Assembly: GCA_963705545.1 (NCBI GenBank)
Contig: CAVPJX010000001.1
Location: 496,001-560,000 of the forward strand
Direction of reading: 5' to 3'
DNA from: DATBLY01 sp963705545
GTDB taxonomy: Bacteria; Actinomycetota; UBA4738; HRBIN12
Length of the DNA: 64,000 bases
The notes below the pieces were generated by a model that was given only the letters and a program-made list of their open reading frames with translations, was not told the origin of the DNA and did no database searches. The translations under genes were made by a program, and so were the position numbers. This document shows, piece after piece, positions 35,780 to 44,206 of the stretch. How positions within the stretch are numbered: the stretch's first letter is position 1; each line of letters starts with the position of its first letter.

Positions 35780-36747
35780 GCGACACCCCGGTATCCGTAG
35801 ACCCGAAGGAGTGGCCACGTGATCAGGGAGGTGATCCGGCGATCGAGCCGCGGCATCTTCGTGCGCCAGGCGTCGTCGGGCCGGAGCGCCGTTTCGCCGC
35901 GCTCGAAGCGCATGGGATTGCCGGACACCGTGTGGTCCGGCCCGAGGACGATCGTCCGCCCGTGCACGAATCCGAAGTCGCGATCAGGAGATCCTCCGGC
36001 GGTCGTCGCATCCAGGACCGCACGGAGCTGAGCCGATGGGTCCGCAACCAGGTCCTCGTACCTCACCCGGTGCACCGGCGATCCGGCGAGGCCGAGGAGA
36101 TGGAACAAGCCATTGAACGCGAGCCATTCCATGCTCGATCTGACGGGACCCGACCGATGCATCAGCGCGGGGCCTCCTCGGACTTCGGGCCGGGGCACGC
36201 GCTTCCCCAGGGAGTAGGCGACCCCTCGACCGTCTCGGACGAGGTGAACGACGACCATCCTGATCGCGGGGATGGATCGCAGGAGGAACGCGGTCGATGC
36301 ATGCTTCGACGAGTCGACCACCACACCTCCCCCCACCTGCCCGATCGCCGCGTACAGCGAAGAAAGGAACCGCGCGTACTCGCGAAGGTACCCCCCGTAC
36401 CGGCGCGACAGCCGGGGGAAGAGCATGAAGATGATGTAGCGATTCCGGTCGACCTTTCGCTGCAGCCACAGGGCGCGTTCCACGTCGATGGCATCCCACC
36501 CACCGAACGCCTTCCGTCCGACCTCGCACCAGAACGGACACCGGTCGAACGGCTCGCCGCACCCGCAGAGCTCTCGGCCGCGGACGCCCCGGCTCCACAG
36601 ATGCACCACCTCGCCCGCCGAGACGTGGCCAGCCACTTGGCCGAGCATCCGCTCCAGGAGCGTGCTTCCGCTCCGTTGGCACCCCCCGATGAACGTCACC
36701 GCGATGGAGCCCGGAGGCATGCGTTGGATCTCGGCCGCGCGACCCAT
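35776..36747 (-). CDS. Sulfotransferase family protein
   Basis: 323 residues. The PAPS loop is FIGGCQRSGSTLLERML (about 19-35), and the 3'-phosphate segment HLVRDGRGVAYSL lies at about 168-180. A Cys-rich insert (ELCGCGEPFDRCPFW) is typical of this bacterial sulfotransferase branch. It heads the minus-strand run of overlapping polysaccharide genes. ATG 36747 was chosen; an ATG at 36720 is possible. With the sulfotransferase at 31454 it points to a polymer bearing two kinds of sulfate group. Confidence 0.88.
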   Translation of the reverse strand: MGRAAEIQRMPPGSIAVTFIGGCQRSGSTLLERMLGQVAGHVSAGEVVHLWSRGVRGRELCGCGEPFDRCPFWCEVGRKAFGGWDAIDVERALWLQRKVDRNRYIIFMLFPRLSRRYGGYLREYARFLSSLYAAIGQVGGGVVVDSSKHASTAFLLRSIPAIRMVVVHLVRDGRGVAYSLGKRVPRPEVRGGPALMHRSGPVRSSMEWLAFNGLFHLLGLAGSPVHRVRYEDLVADPSAQLRAVLDATTAGGSPDRDFGFVHGRTIVLGPDHTVSGNPMRFERGETALRPDDAWRTKMPRLDRRITSLITWPLLRVYGYRGVA

Positions 36748-37193
36748 CCTCGCGGATCACCCGATCCTTAGATCTTGCGGTGCATACGATCCCGTGTATG
36801 GAAGCCGGCCCGGGCCGAGGGCGTTCGCGGACGCAACGCGAGCGGCCGGTCGTGGTGTTGGCCGAAGGCTCAGCTCGTTCGATCGCGTGCGACGGGCCGA
36901 CCCCCTGTCGTCTATGGGTGAGGGAGCCGAGCGCGACGGTGGGACCCGACGATCGTGGAGATCGCGTGGACGCCAGGAGATCTCAACGGGCATGGGTCCA
37001 GTGTAGGAGGGAGATCGCCGGCCCTCATCGGACGAAGGACCCCGCATCACGAGCGGCGGACCCCCGCCGGGCGGCGGGGCTCGGGGCGCGGCTTAGGGCG
37101 TCCGGTCCACGCCTTGACCGTCTTCGGTCCATTGGATGACCTATCCGGTCATCGTAAGATGCCTCGTTCCCCCGACGTTAGGACGCTGAGCGG
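36748..37193. promoter_or_regulatory. 446-bp divergent intergenic region of the polysaccharide locus
   Basis: It separates the two diverging transcription units (36747 leftward, 37194 rightward) and must hold promoters for both. No ORF in it looks coding. It contains a GC hairpin at 37062-37079 (CCCCGCC/GGCGGGG) and the dyad and promoter candidate described separately. Confidence 0.7.
37132..37160 (+). promoter_or_regulatory. Candidate promoter with internal operator dyad before the autokinase gene
   Basis: TTGGAT (37132) and TAAGAT (37155) are 17 bases apart. A perfect dyad GATGACC-N5-GGTCATC (37135-37153) lies between and over the -35 box, where a repressor would act. The -35 box matches consensus poorly. 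Confidence 0.4.
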
Positions 37194-39002
37194 GTGCAAC
37201 GAAAGATGCAGGCCAGCCCTTCCCCGGCCGACGAAGTCGTCGATCTCCGCGAGTACGCGGCGGTCCTCCGTCGTCGATTCTGGCTGCTCGCGATCGTGAC
37301 GACGCTGTTCGTGGCGCTGGCGGCGGCCTATTCGTTCACGCGCTCGCCCGTGTATACGGCGCAGAGCGAAGTCCTGGTCCAACCCACATCCGCTTCGTCT
37401 CAGTTCCGACCGGATCAGCTCGTCAGCCTCGACACGGAAGCACGGATCGTCCGTTCGGCGCAGGTCGCGGAGATGGCCCGGACCGAGCTCGGCTGGAACA
37501 TCGCGATCCCGGAACTCCTCAAGCTCGTCTCGGTCGAGACCACACCGGAAACCCTGGTCCTGGACATCTTCTTCTCGGACCCGACGCCGACGCGCGCCGC
37601 CAACGGCGCGAACGCCTTCGCGGATGCCTACCTGTCGTATAAGCGCCAGCGAGCCACCCAAGCGGCGACGGCCACCCGCCAGGGGATCCAGAGCCAGATC
37701 GACAGCCTGATGCGCCAGCGCGACAAGCTCGACGAGACGATCGACGCCGCGATCCCCGGAAGCTCCGAGCTCGTGGATGCGCAGCAGGAGCGGGACACGG
37801 TCAACGGACAGATCGCCGTGCTCACGAGCCAGCTCGCCCAGGTCCCGGCCGTGCTGGACCCTGGGGAGGTCATCCTTCCAGCGACCCCGCCGTTCGCTCC
37901 CTCGAGTCCCAAGCATCCACTGAACCTGGCGATGGGGTTGCTCCTCGGCGGATTCCTCGGCGTGATCATCGCGTTCGTCCGGGACCGGACCGATGAGCGG
38001 ATCTCCGGTCGCTCCGACCTCGAGGCGACGTTGGATGCCCCCGTCCTCGCGGCGATCCCCAAGGTCGTCGGCTGGAACAAGCGTGGCCCAGTCTGGCTCG
38101 TGACCGAGCAACAGCCACGGAGCCCCGCGGCCGAGGCGTATCGGACGTTGCGAACCGCGGTGATCGCGATGAGTCGACGACGCGACCTCAAGGTGTTCGC
38201 CATCACGAGTCCGATCCTCGGTGAAGGGAAGTCGACGACGAGCGCGAACCTCGCCGCGGCGCTCTCGCACACCGACAATCGCGTCGTCGTCATATCGGCC
38301 GACCTCCGTCGTCCGAGCCTCCATCGCTACTTCCAGCGCGACAACGAACTCGGCCTGAGCGACGTCTTGCTCGGCGAGATGCCGTTCGAGGAGGCTCTCG
38401 CGCCGGTGTCCTCCAACCTCTGGGTGCTCACCAGCGGGCGGCCGCCCGCACGGCCCGCAGAGCTGCTCCAGTCGAACCGCATGGCGGAGTTGGTCGCGCG
38501 TGCGCGAGAGCGGTTCGACTTCGTGATCATCGACTGTCCACCCGTGCTCGGGTTGGCGGACACCCTGGCGATCGTCCCCGGCGTCGACGCCGTGTTCCTG
38601 GTGGCCCGGCAAGAGACCTCCAAGAGGAGCTCGATCGTCCATGCGGCGGATCAACTCGGTCAGGTCGGCGCATCGGTACGCGGAGGGATCCTGAACGACG
38701 TGGCCCTGGGCAAGAAGGGGTCCAGCTACGGCTACGGCTACGGCTACGGCTACGGCCAGGAGAACGCACCGGAGTCGGAGCGCGCCCCGACGGCACGGTC
38801 CGAACGGGCCCGGCGGCGCGCCGAGCCTATGCGGCCCGACGAACCGTCTTCGGCACCTGCGGGAGCGGCCGAGACGTTCAACGGGGGAGCCGTCCCGGGC
38901 CAACGGGCGCAGGAGGACGATCGGAACAGCACGATCGCCGGCGGCGCGATCCCCGCGCAGGCGCCGACCGAGAGTGCGGCACCCGGCATCCGGGAGCCGT
39001 GA
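37194..39002 (+). CDS. Polysaccharide chain-length determinant / BY-kinase (Wzc-like)
   Basis: 602 residues. A Wzz-type N-terminus with membrane segments at about 29-48 and 242-262 flanks an extracytoplasmic coiled-coil region. The cytoplasmic BY-kinase has Walker A GEGKSTTS (K346), Walker A' VVVISADLRRP and Walker B FVIIDCPP. Just after the kinase core comes a tyrosine cluster of five YG units (about 512-521), then an acidic/Pro-rich tail. Such autokinases control polymerisation and export by cycling tyrosine phosphorylation. GTG 37194 is taken as start; ATG 37206 is an alternative. Its stop overlaps the next gene (GTGA). Confidence 0.93.
   Translation: MQRKMQASPSPADEVVDLREYAAVLRRRFWLLAIVTTLFVALAAAYSFTRSPVYTAQSEVLVQPTSASSQFRPDQLVSLDTEARIVRSAQVAEMARTELGWNIAIPELLKLVSVETTPETLVLDIFFSDPTPTRAANGANAFADAYLSYKRQRATQAATATRQGIQSQIDSLMRQRDKLDETIDAAIPGSSELVDAQQERDTVNGQIAVLTSQLAQVPAVLDPGEVILPATPPFAPSSPKHPLNLAMGLLLGGFLGVIIAFVRDRTDERISGRSDLEATLDAPVLAAIPKVVGWNKRGPVWLVTEQQPRSPAAEAYRTLRTAVIAMSRRRDLKVFAITSPILGEGKSTTSANLAAALSHTDNRVVVISADLRRPSLHRYFQRDNELGLSDVLLGEMPFEEALAPVSSNLWVLTSGRPPARPAELLQSNRMAELVARARERFDFVIIDCPPVLGLADTLAIVPGVDAVFLVARQETSKRSSIVHAADQLGQVGASVRGGILNDVALGKKGSSYGYGYGYGYGQENAPESERAPTARSERARRRAEPMRPDEPSSAPAGAAETFNGGAVPGQRAQEDDRNSTIAGGAIPAQAPTESAAPGIREP
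38726..38755 (+). repeat. Five tandem CTACGG hexamers encoding the Tyr cluster
   Basis: Five perfect copies of CTACGG encode (Tyr-Gly)5 in the BY-kinase tail. Slippage would add or remove phospho-acceptor tyrosines without shifting frame. Confidence 0.95.
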
Positions 39003-39466
39003 CGCACGCGGGGCGACTGCCGGTCCTCCTCGTCTGCTCGTCCGGGGGACATCTCACCCAGCTGTTCGCGCTCAAGCCCTGGTGGTCAAGTCATCGGCAC
39101 CGCTGGGTGACCTTCCGGCTCCCGGATGCCGAGTCCTTGCTCGAGGCAGAAGCGGTCGACTGGGCGTTCCATCCGACGACCAGGAACGTCGCGAACCTCA
39201 TCCGGAACTTCGGTCTCGCCTGGAGGATCGTTCGACGCGAACGCCCGGAGATGATCGTCACGACGGGCGCAGGGGTGGCTCTACCGTTCTTCCTCACCGG
39301 GAAGCTGTTCGGCGCGAAGACCGTCTACATCGAGGTATACGACCGGATCGACACACGGACCTTGACCGGTCGCTTGTGTTACCCCCTGACCGACCGGTTC
39401 CTCCTCCAGTGGGAGGAGCAGCGGACGCACTACCCGAAGGGGATCGTGGTCGGACCGCTGCTATGA
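38999..39466 (+). CDS. PssD/Alg14-like glycosyltransferase subunit
   Basis: 155 residues. The N-terminal VCSSGGHLTQL motif and the central TTGAGVALPFFLTGKLFGAKTV segment fit the Alg14/PssD family, the membrane-anchoring acceptor half of a two-subunit glycosyltransferase. The GTG start overlaps the autokinase stop (GTGA), and its own stop overlaps the partner gene (ATGA). Confidence 0.88.
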   Translation: MTHAGRLPVLLVCSSGGHLTQLFALKPWWSSHRHRWVTFRLPDAESLLEAEAVDWAFHPTTRNVANLIRNFGLAWRIVRRERPEMIVTTGAGVALPFFLTGKLFGAKTVYIEVYDRIDTRTLTGRLCYPLTDRFLLQWEEQRTHYPKGIVVGPLL

Positions 39467-39993
39467 CCGAGGATCGACCGAGCCCGACGAGGCCGCGCGT
39501 CTTCGTGACGGTCGGAACGGACCATCATCCGTTCGACCGGTTGATCGACTGGACCCGCCGATGGCTGGCCAGGAACCCAGGAGCGAACGTCTTCATCCAA
39601 TCCGGCTCGACCTCCGTCCCCCGAGGGACGGAGGGGGAAGCCTTCCTCGGTCATCGGGAGATGGCGGAGCGGATCGAAACGGCCACGTGCGCCGTCTGTC
39701 ATGGTGGGCCCGGCACGATCATGGCGATCCTCGATTCCGGGAGGAAGCCGATCGTGGTTCCTCGACGGAGCTCGCTAGGCGAGCACGTCGATGACCATCA
39801 GGTTCGATTCACCTCACGACTGGCAGACACGGGACTCATCGTCTTGGCCGAAGACGAACAGCGGTTCGACGACGCCTTGGATGGCGCGATCGCTGGGACG
39901 CTCGATCTCACCGCGCCGCCACGAGAGGAACGAGTCGGACCCACCCTTCGGCGCATCCGGGACCTGCTCGACGCCCTCCTGCCGGAGGATTGA
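39463..39993 (+). CDS. PssE/Alg13-like glycosyltransferase subunit
   Basis: 176 residues. VFVTVGTDHHPFDRL at the N-terminus and CHGGPGTIMAILDSGRKPIVVPR (about 77-99) match the GT28 C-terminal fold of Alg13/PssE, which binds the nucleotide-sugar donor. It works with the overlapping PssD-like subunit to add the second sugar to a lipid-linked acceptor. Confidence 0.9.
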   Translation: MTEDRPSPTRPRVFVTVGTDHHPFDRLIDWTRRWLARNPGANVFIQSGSTSVPRGTEGEAFLGHREMAERIETATCAVCHGGPGTIMAILDSGRKPIVVPRRSSLGEHVDDHQVRFTSRLADTGLIVLAEDEQRFDDALDGAIAGTLDLTAPPREERVGPTLRRIRDLLDALLPED

Positions 39994-40186
39994 CCGCAGG
40001 CGTCAGCACCTCCGTACGGCCTAGGGCGGATGCCAGATCGATCCGATGGATGTCCCCCGAATCGGGTCCGAAGGGGGTAGAGGATCGCTCGAGCGGCCTG
40101 CTACCTTCTGAGGCCTGGCGGTCGCCCGTTCGGGGTACAGCAGATTCCCTCCGGGCTTCCCCCCCGACCCGAAGGGAATACGAGCG

Positions 40187-43100
40187 TTGGATCGCCGAAC
40201 GGCATGGATCCTGGCCACGGCTGTGGCCGTCGTCTTCGCCACCCTCCCCCTGAGCTCCGTCAGCGCCGTCCAGACCGCGCAGCCGGTGATCATGGAACCC
40301 GATCCCGCGGATTGGACACCGAACGTCCTCGATGGACAGGTCAACGCGATCCTTCAGGTCGGCAGCAAGGTCATCGTCGGCGGGACCTTCACCCGGGTCC
40401 AGCGTGCGGGCTTCTCGCAGATCTACACGCGGAACTACCTGTTCGCCTTCGACATGAACACGGGCGTGATCGATCCGAACTTCGTCCCGCAGCTCGACCG
40501 AGAGGTCGAGGCTCTCGTCCTCGCGCCGGATGGTACGTCGGTGTTCGTCGGCGGCGACTTCAGCACCGTCAACGGCCAGACGTACCGCAAGCTGGCCCGG
40601 CTCCGCATCGCGGACGGGCAATCGCTGACGGGATTCAAGGCGAACGCGAACTCCCTGGTCCAGGATCTCGTCTACCGGAACGGCTGGCTGTACGTCTCGG
40701 GGAAGTTCACGCAGGTGAAGTCCGTGGCTCGCTCCGGTGTCGCCCGACTGAACCCCGCGAACGGAGATGTGGACCCCAACTTCAACCTCCCCTTCACGGA
40801 TCCGCTACGAGGGACGCTCGGGGTCCCCAGGATCGACGTGTCGCCGGACGGAACGAAGCTGATCGCGATCGGGAGCTTCAGCCAGGTGGCCGGTCTCCCC
40901 CGGGTGCAGATCGCCATCCTCAACGTCGGTGTCACACCGGCAACGGTCGACACATGGCAGACCGACCAATACCCGGTGCTGGTCCCCGGGACGACCACGA
41001 CCTGGTGCTCGTCATCCTTCGGGACCTACATGCGCGATATCGACATCTCGCCCGACGGCCAGTACTTCATCGTCGTGACGACCGGTGCGTTCCGGGCGGG
41101 TCGGCTCTGCGACACGTCCTCCAGGTGGGAGATGAACACCAGCGGTCCGGGCCAGCAACCGACCTGGGTCGACTGGAGCGGCGGAGACACCTCGTGGAGC
41201 GTGAGCGCCACGGGCTCAGCGATCTACGTCGGTGGCCACTTCCGCTGGTGGAACAACCCATACCGCGGGGATGGTGCCGGCCCAGGCGCGGTCGCCCGCG
41301 AGGGCATCGTCGCCCTGGATCCGATCAACGGGCTCCCGTTCAGCTGGAACCCAGGTCACGAGCGAGGCGTCGGCGTCTTCACCCTGCCGATGACCGCCGA
41401 CGGTCTGTGGGCAGGAAGCGACACCGACCATGCCGGCGGGGAGTTCCACCAGAAGATCGCGTTCTTCCCGGCTGCCGGGGGGTTCGCTGTACCCCCCACC
41501 ACCACGTACGGCCTCCCGAACGACCTCTATGATCTGGACCAGAACACCGGGGCGATGGATCGCCGACTGTATGACCTCTCGACGTTCGGGGCTCCCTCGA
41601 CCGTTCCCCTCGGGATCGACTGGCGCAACGCCCGTGGCGCATTCACGCTGAGCGACAAGCTCTACTACGGATGGAGTGACGGGACCTTCCAGGTCAGAGA
41701 CTTCAACGGCTCCGTGATCGGGACGCCATCCACGATCAACCTCAACGGGTTGGAGGTACAGCCGCCGACCGGATTCAACATCCCGGGGACCTCGACGCGG
41801 ATCCCGGCATTCACCACGGACCTCGCCAACATGACCGGCATGTTCTATGCGAGCGGCCGCATCTACTACACCGTCAACCGTCCGGGCTCGGGTCAGACGA
41901 ACAGCAACAACAACAACATGCTCTACTACCGGTACTTCACCCCGGAGAGTCAAGTCGTCGGCGCCAACCTCTTCGTCGCGAGTACCGGAGGTGAAGGTGT
42001 CACGTGGCGGAACGTCCAAGGGATGACGCTCGCATCCGGGAAGCTGATCTACGCGACGACCGATGGGCGTCTGTGGAGCGTGAACTGGGACGGGAGCAAG
42101 CCTTCGGGAACTCCGACCCAGATCAGCGGCCCCGGTGTCGATGCTCGCACCTGGCTGACGCGAGGGCTCTTCGTCTACACACAGGTGACCGATACGATCG
42201 CTCCGTCGAAGCCCGGCCAACCGACGGGATCCAGCAGCACGTTCGATTCGATCGACCTGAGCTGGGCCGCGTCCACGGACAACATCCCGGGCCCGCTTAC
42301 CTACCGGATCTACCGCGACGGGAACGTCGTCGGGCAGGTGACCAGCTCCTCGGGTGGCACGCTCGCGTACCACGATGGCGGCCTCGTCGCCGGGAGCTCC
42401 CACGTCTACACGGTCGACGCCCTCGACGGTTCGAACAACCCGAGCGCGATGAGCGACCCGTCCGGCGCGATCACGGTGCTCTCGCCCGATGTCACCGCAC
42501 CGTCGACTCCCGGAGCGCCGGTCGGTGTGAGCAACTCGACCTCATCGATCGATCTGTCGTGGAACGCTTCCACCGACGACCGCGATGCCACCCTCACCTA
42601 TCGCATCTTCCGGGACGACCCGGGGCAGCTCGTGGGTCAGGTGGTCAGCAGCTCGACGACGACCGTCACCTTCACGGACACCGCATTGCCGATCGGCTCC
42701 GATCACACCTACTGGATCGACGCCACCGATGCTTCCGGGAACACGGGTGCGCCGGCCACCGGTCAAGCGCAGGTGCAGGCAGCCGCCTTCGCGGACGAGT
42801 TCTCGACCGGCGGGCTGATGGACTGGACGAACGTCACGAGGATCTCGGTGGATGCAGCCATCGGATCACCGACGGCTCCCAGCGCACTCGGCAGCCCGGT
42901 GGCGCAGAGCGCGTTCGCGTACCGAGACCTGTCCTCGACCTACCAGGACGGCTGTCTAAGCGTGCGCGTGCGAGCTGGGTCGATCGGCGCGGACTCTCCC
43001 GACCTCTTCCGGCTCCGAACCCTCGGGGGCGGCCCGATCGTCAAGGTATCCCTGAACGCCGCGGGTGCCCTGACCGTCCGATCGGATGTGACGAACGCGC

Positions 43101-44188
43101 AGGCCTCTTCGGGTGTCGCCTTGGGTAGCGGGTGGCACATCATCGAGCTCTGCGGCACCGTGGACACGGCCGGCGCTTGGGACCTGTATCGCGACGGCGT
43201 TCGCATCGTCAACGGGTGGGTCGCCGATACCGGAACCTCACCGATCGGGCGGGTGCAGATCGGCGACACGGCGGCGAAGACCTGGACGATCAACTTCGAT
43301 GAGGTGATCCTCGACGCGGGACCCGGCGGCTTCCTGACGGATCCAGACCTCGCGACCGACAACGACCCGCCGACCGTCCCGGGCAAGCCAGCCGCACAGA
43401 GCTTATCCAGCGGCAGCGTCTCGCTGAGCTGGAGCCCCTCGAGCGATGCTTCACCTCCCATCACGTACCGGGTCTATCGAGATGGCGGTTCGATCGCGAT
43501 CGGATCGACCACCGCGACGACGTTCGTCGATACGGGGCTCACCCCCGGCTCGTCGCACACGTATGCGCTCGATGCGACCGATGCCGATGGCCGCGCGAGC
43601 GCGATCGGCCCGAGCTCGGACCCGATCGTCGTGTCGTCGACGATCTTCGCCGACGGATTCGCGAGCGGCGGATTCTCGAACTGGACGGCCGCGACGCGCC
43701 TGACGATCGATCCGACGAACGGCTCACCGACGGCGCCCAGCGCGGTCGGGAATCCGACGGCCCTGAGCGCATTCGCCTACCGCGACCTCGCGAGCACGTA
43801 CCCGTCGGCGTGCCTGAGCGCCCGCGTGAACGCGGCCTCGCTGGGCGGGAACGCGGTCGACCTGTTCCGATTCCGCACGGCCGCGAACGGCGCGGTGAGT
43901 CGCGTGTACGTCAGCGCGACCGGCATCCTGTTCGCGCGGTCGGACGTGAGCGGAGCGCAGCAATCCTCGAACGTGTCGCTCGGTTCGGGATGGCACACGG
44001 TCGAACTCTGCGGCACGGTCGGGACCGCGGGCACATGGAGCCTGTACCGGGATGGCGTGCGCATCGTGAACGCTTGGGTGGCCGATACCGGCACGCTTCC
44101 GATCGGTCGCATCCAGATCGGCGACAACGCCGCCAAGACATGGACGATCAACTTCGACGACATCGTGCTCGACCTCAACCCCGGCTAG
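40187..44188 (+). CDS. Giant secreted beta-propeller protein with three FN3 and two LamG-like domains
   Basis: 1333 residues from a TTG start at 40187 (AAGGGAA upstream), which places a signal peptide at about 1-28. The propeller region (about 35-660) is closely related to that of the protein at 26623, sharing ADWTPNVLDGQVNAILQVG and the WNNPYRGD and FSWNPG blocks. FN3 domains start near 668, 768 and 1058; LamG-like modules cover about 866-1046 and 1152-1333. The modules are diverged from the 840-bp cassette. It follows pssE by 193 bases, which hold no gene. It is probably a matrix or adhesion protein. Confidence 0.82.
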   Translation: MDRRTAWILATAVAVVFATLPLSSVSAVQTAQPVIMEPDPADWTPNVLDGQVNAILQVGSKVIVGGTFTRVQRAGFSQIYTRNYLFAFDMNTGVIDPNFVPQLDREVEALVLAPDGTSVFVGGDFSTVNGQTYRKLARLRIADGQSLTGFKANANSLVQDLVYRNGWLYVSGKFTQVKSVARSGVARLNPANGDVDPNFNLPFTDPLRGTLGVPRIDVSPDGTKLIAIGSFSQVAGLPRVQIAILNVGVTPATVDTWQTDQYPVLVPGTTTTWCSSSFGTYMRDIDISPDGQYFIVVTTGAFRAGRLCDTSSRWEMNTSGPGQQPTWVDWSGGDTSWSVSATGSAIYVGGHFRWWNNPYRGDGAGPGAVAREGIVALDPINGLPFSWNPGHERGVGVFTLPMTADGLWAGSDTDHAGGEFHQKIAFFPAAGGFAVPPTTTYGLPNDLYDLDQNTGAMDRRLYDLSTFGAPSTVPLGIDWRNARGAFTLSDKLYYGWSDGTFQVRDFNGSVIGTPSTINLNGLEVQPPTGFNIPGTSTRIPAFTTDLANMTGMFYASGRIYYTVNRPGSGQTNSNNNNMLYYRYFTPESQVVGANLFVASTGGEGVTWRNVQGMTLASGKLIYATTDGRLWSVNWDGSKPSGTPTQISGPGVDARTWLTRGLFVYTQVTDTIAPSKPGQPTGSSSTFDSIDLSWAASTDNIPGPLTYRIYRDGNVVGQVTSSSGGTLAYHDGGLVAGSSHVYTVDALDGSNNPSAMSDPSGAITVLSPDVTAPSTPGAPVGVSNSTSSIDLSWNASTDDRDATLTYRIFRDDPGQLVGQVVSSSTTTVTFTDTALPIGSDHTYWIDATDASGNTGAPATGQAQVQAAAFADEFSTGGLMDWTNVTRISVDAAIGSPTAPSALGSPVAQSAFAYRDLSSTYQDGCLSVRVRAGSIGADSPDLFRLRTLGGGPIVKVSLNAAGALTVRSDVTNAQASSGVALGSGWHIIELCGTVDTAGAWDLYRDGVRIVNGWVADTGTSPIGRVQIGDTAAKTWTINFDEVILDAGPGGFLTDPDLATDNDPPTVPGKPAAQSLSSGSVSLSWSPSSDASPPITYRVYRDGGSIAIGSTTATTFVDTGLTPGSSHTYALDATDADGRASAIGPSSDPIVVSSTIFADGFASGGFSNWTAATRLTIDPTNGSPTAPSAVGNPTALSAFAYRDLASTYPSACLSARVNAASLGGNAVDLFRFRTAANGAVSRVYVSATGILFARSDVSGAQQSSNVSLGSGWHTVELCGTVGTAGTWSLYRDGVRIVNAWVADTGTLPIGRIQIGDNAAKTWTINFDDIVLDLNPG

Positions 44189-44206
44189 CGCACGACGGGA
44201 GGGACC

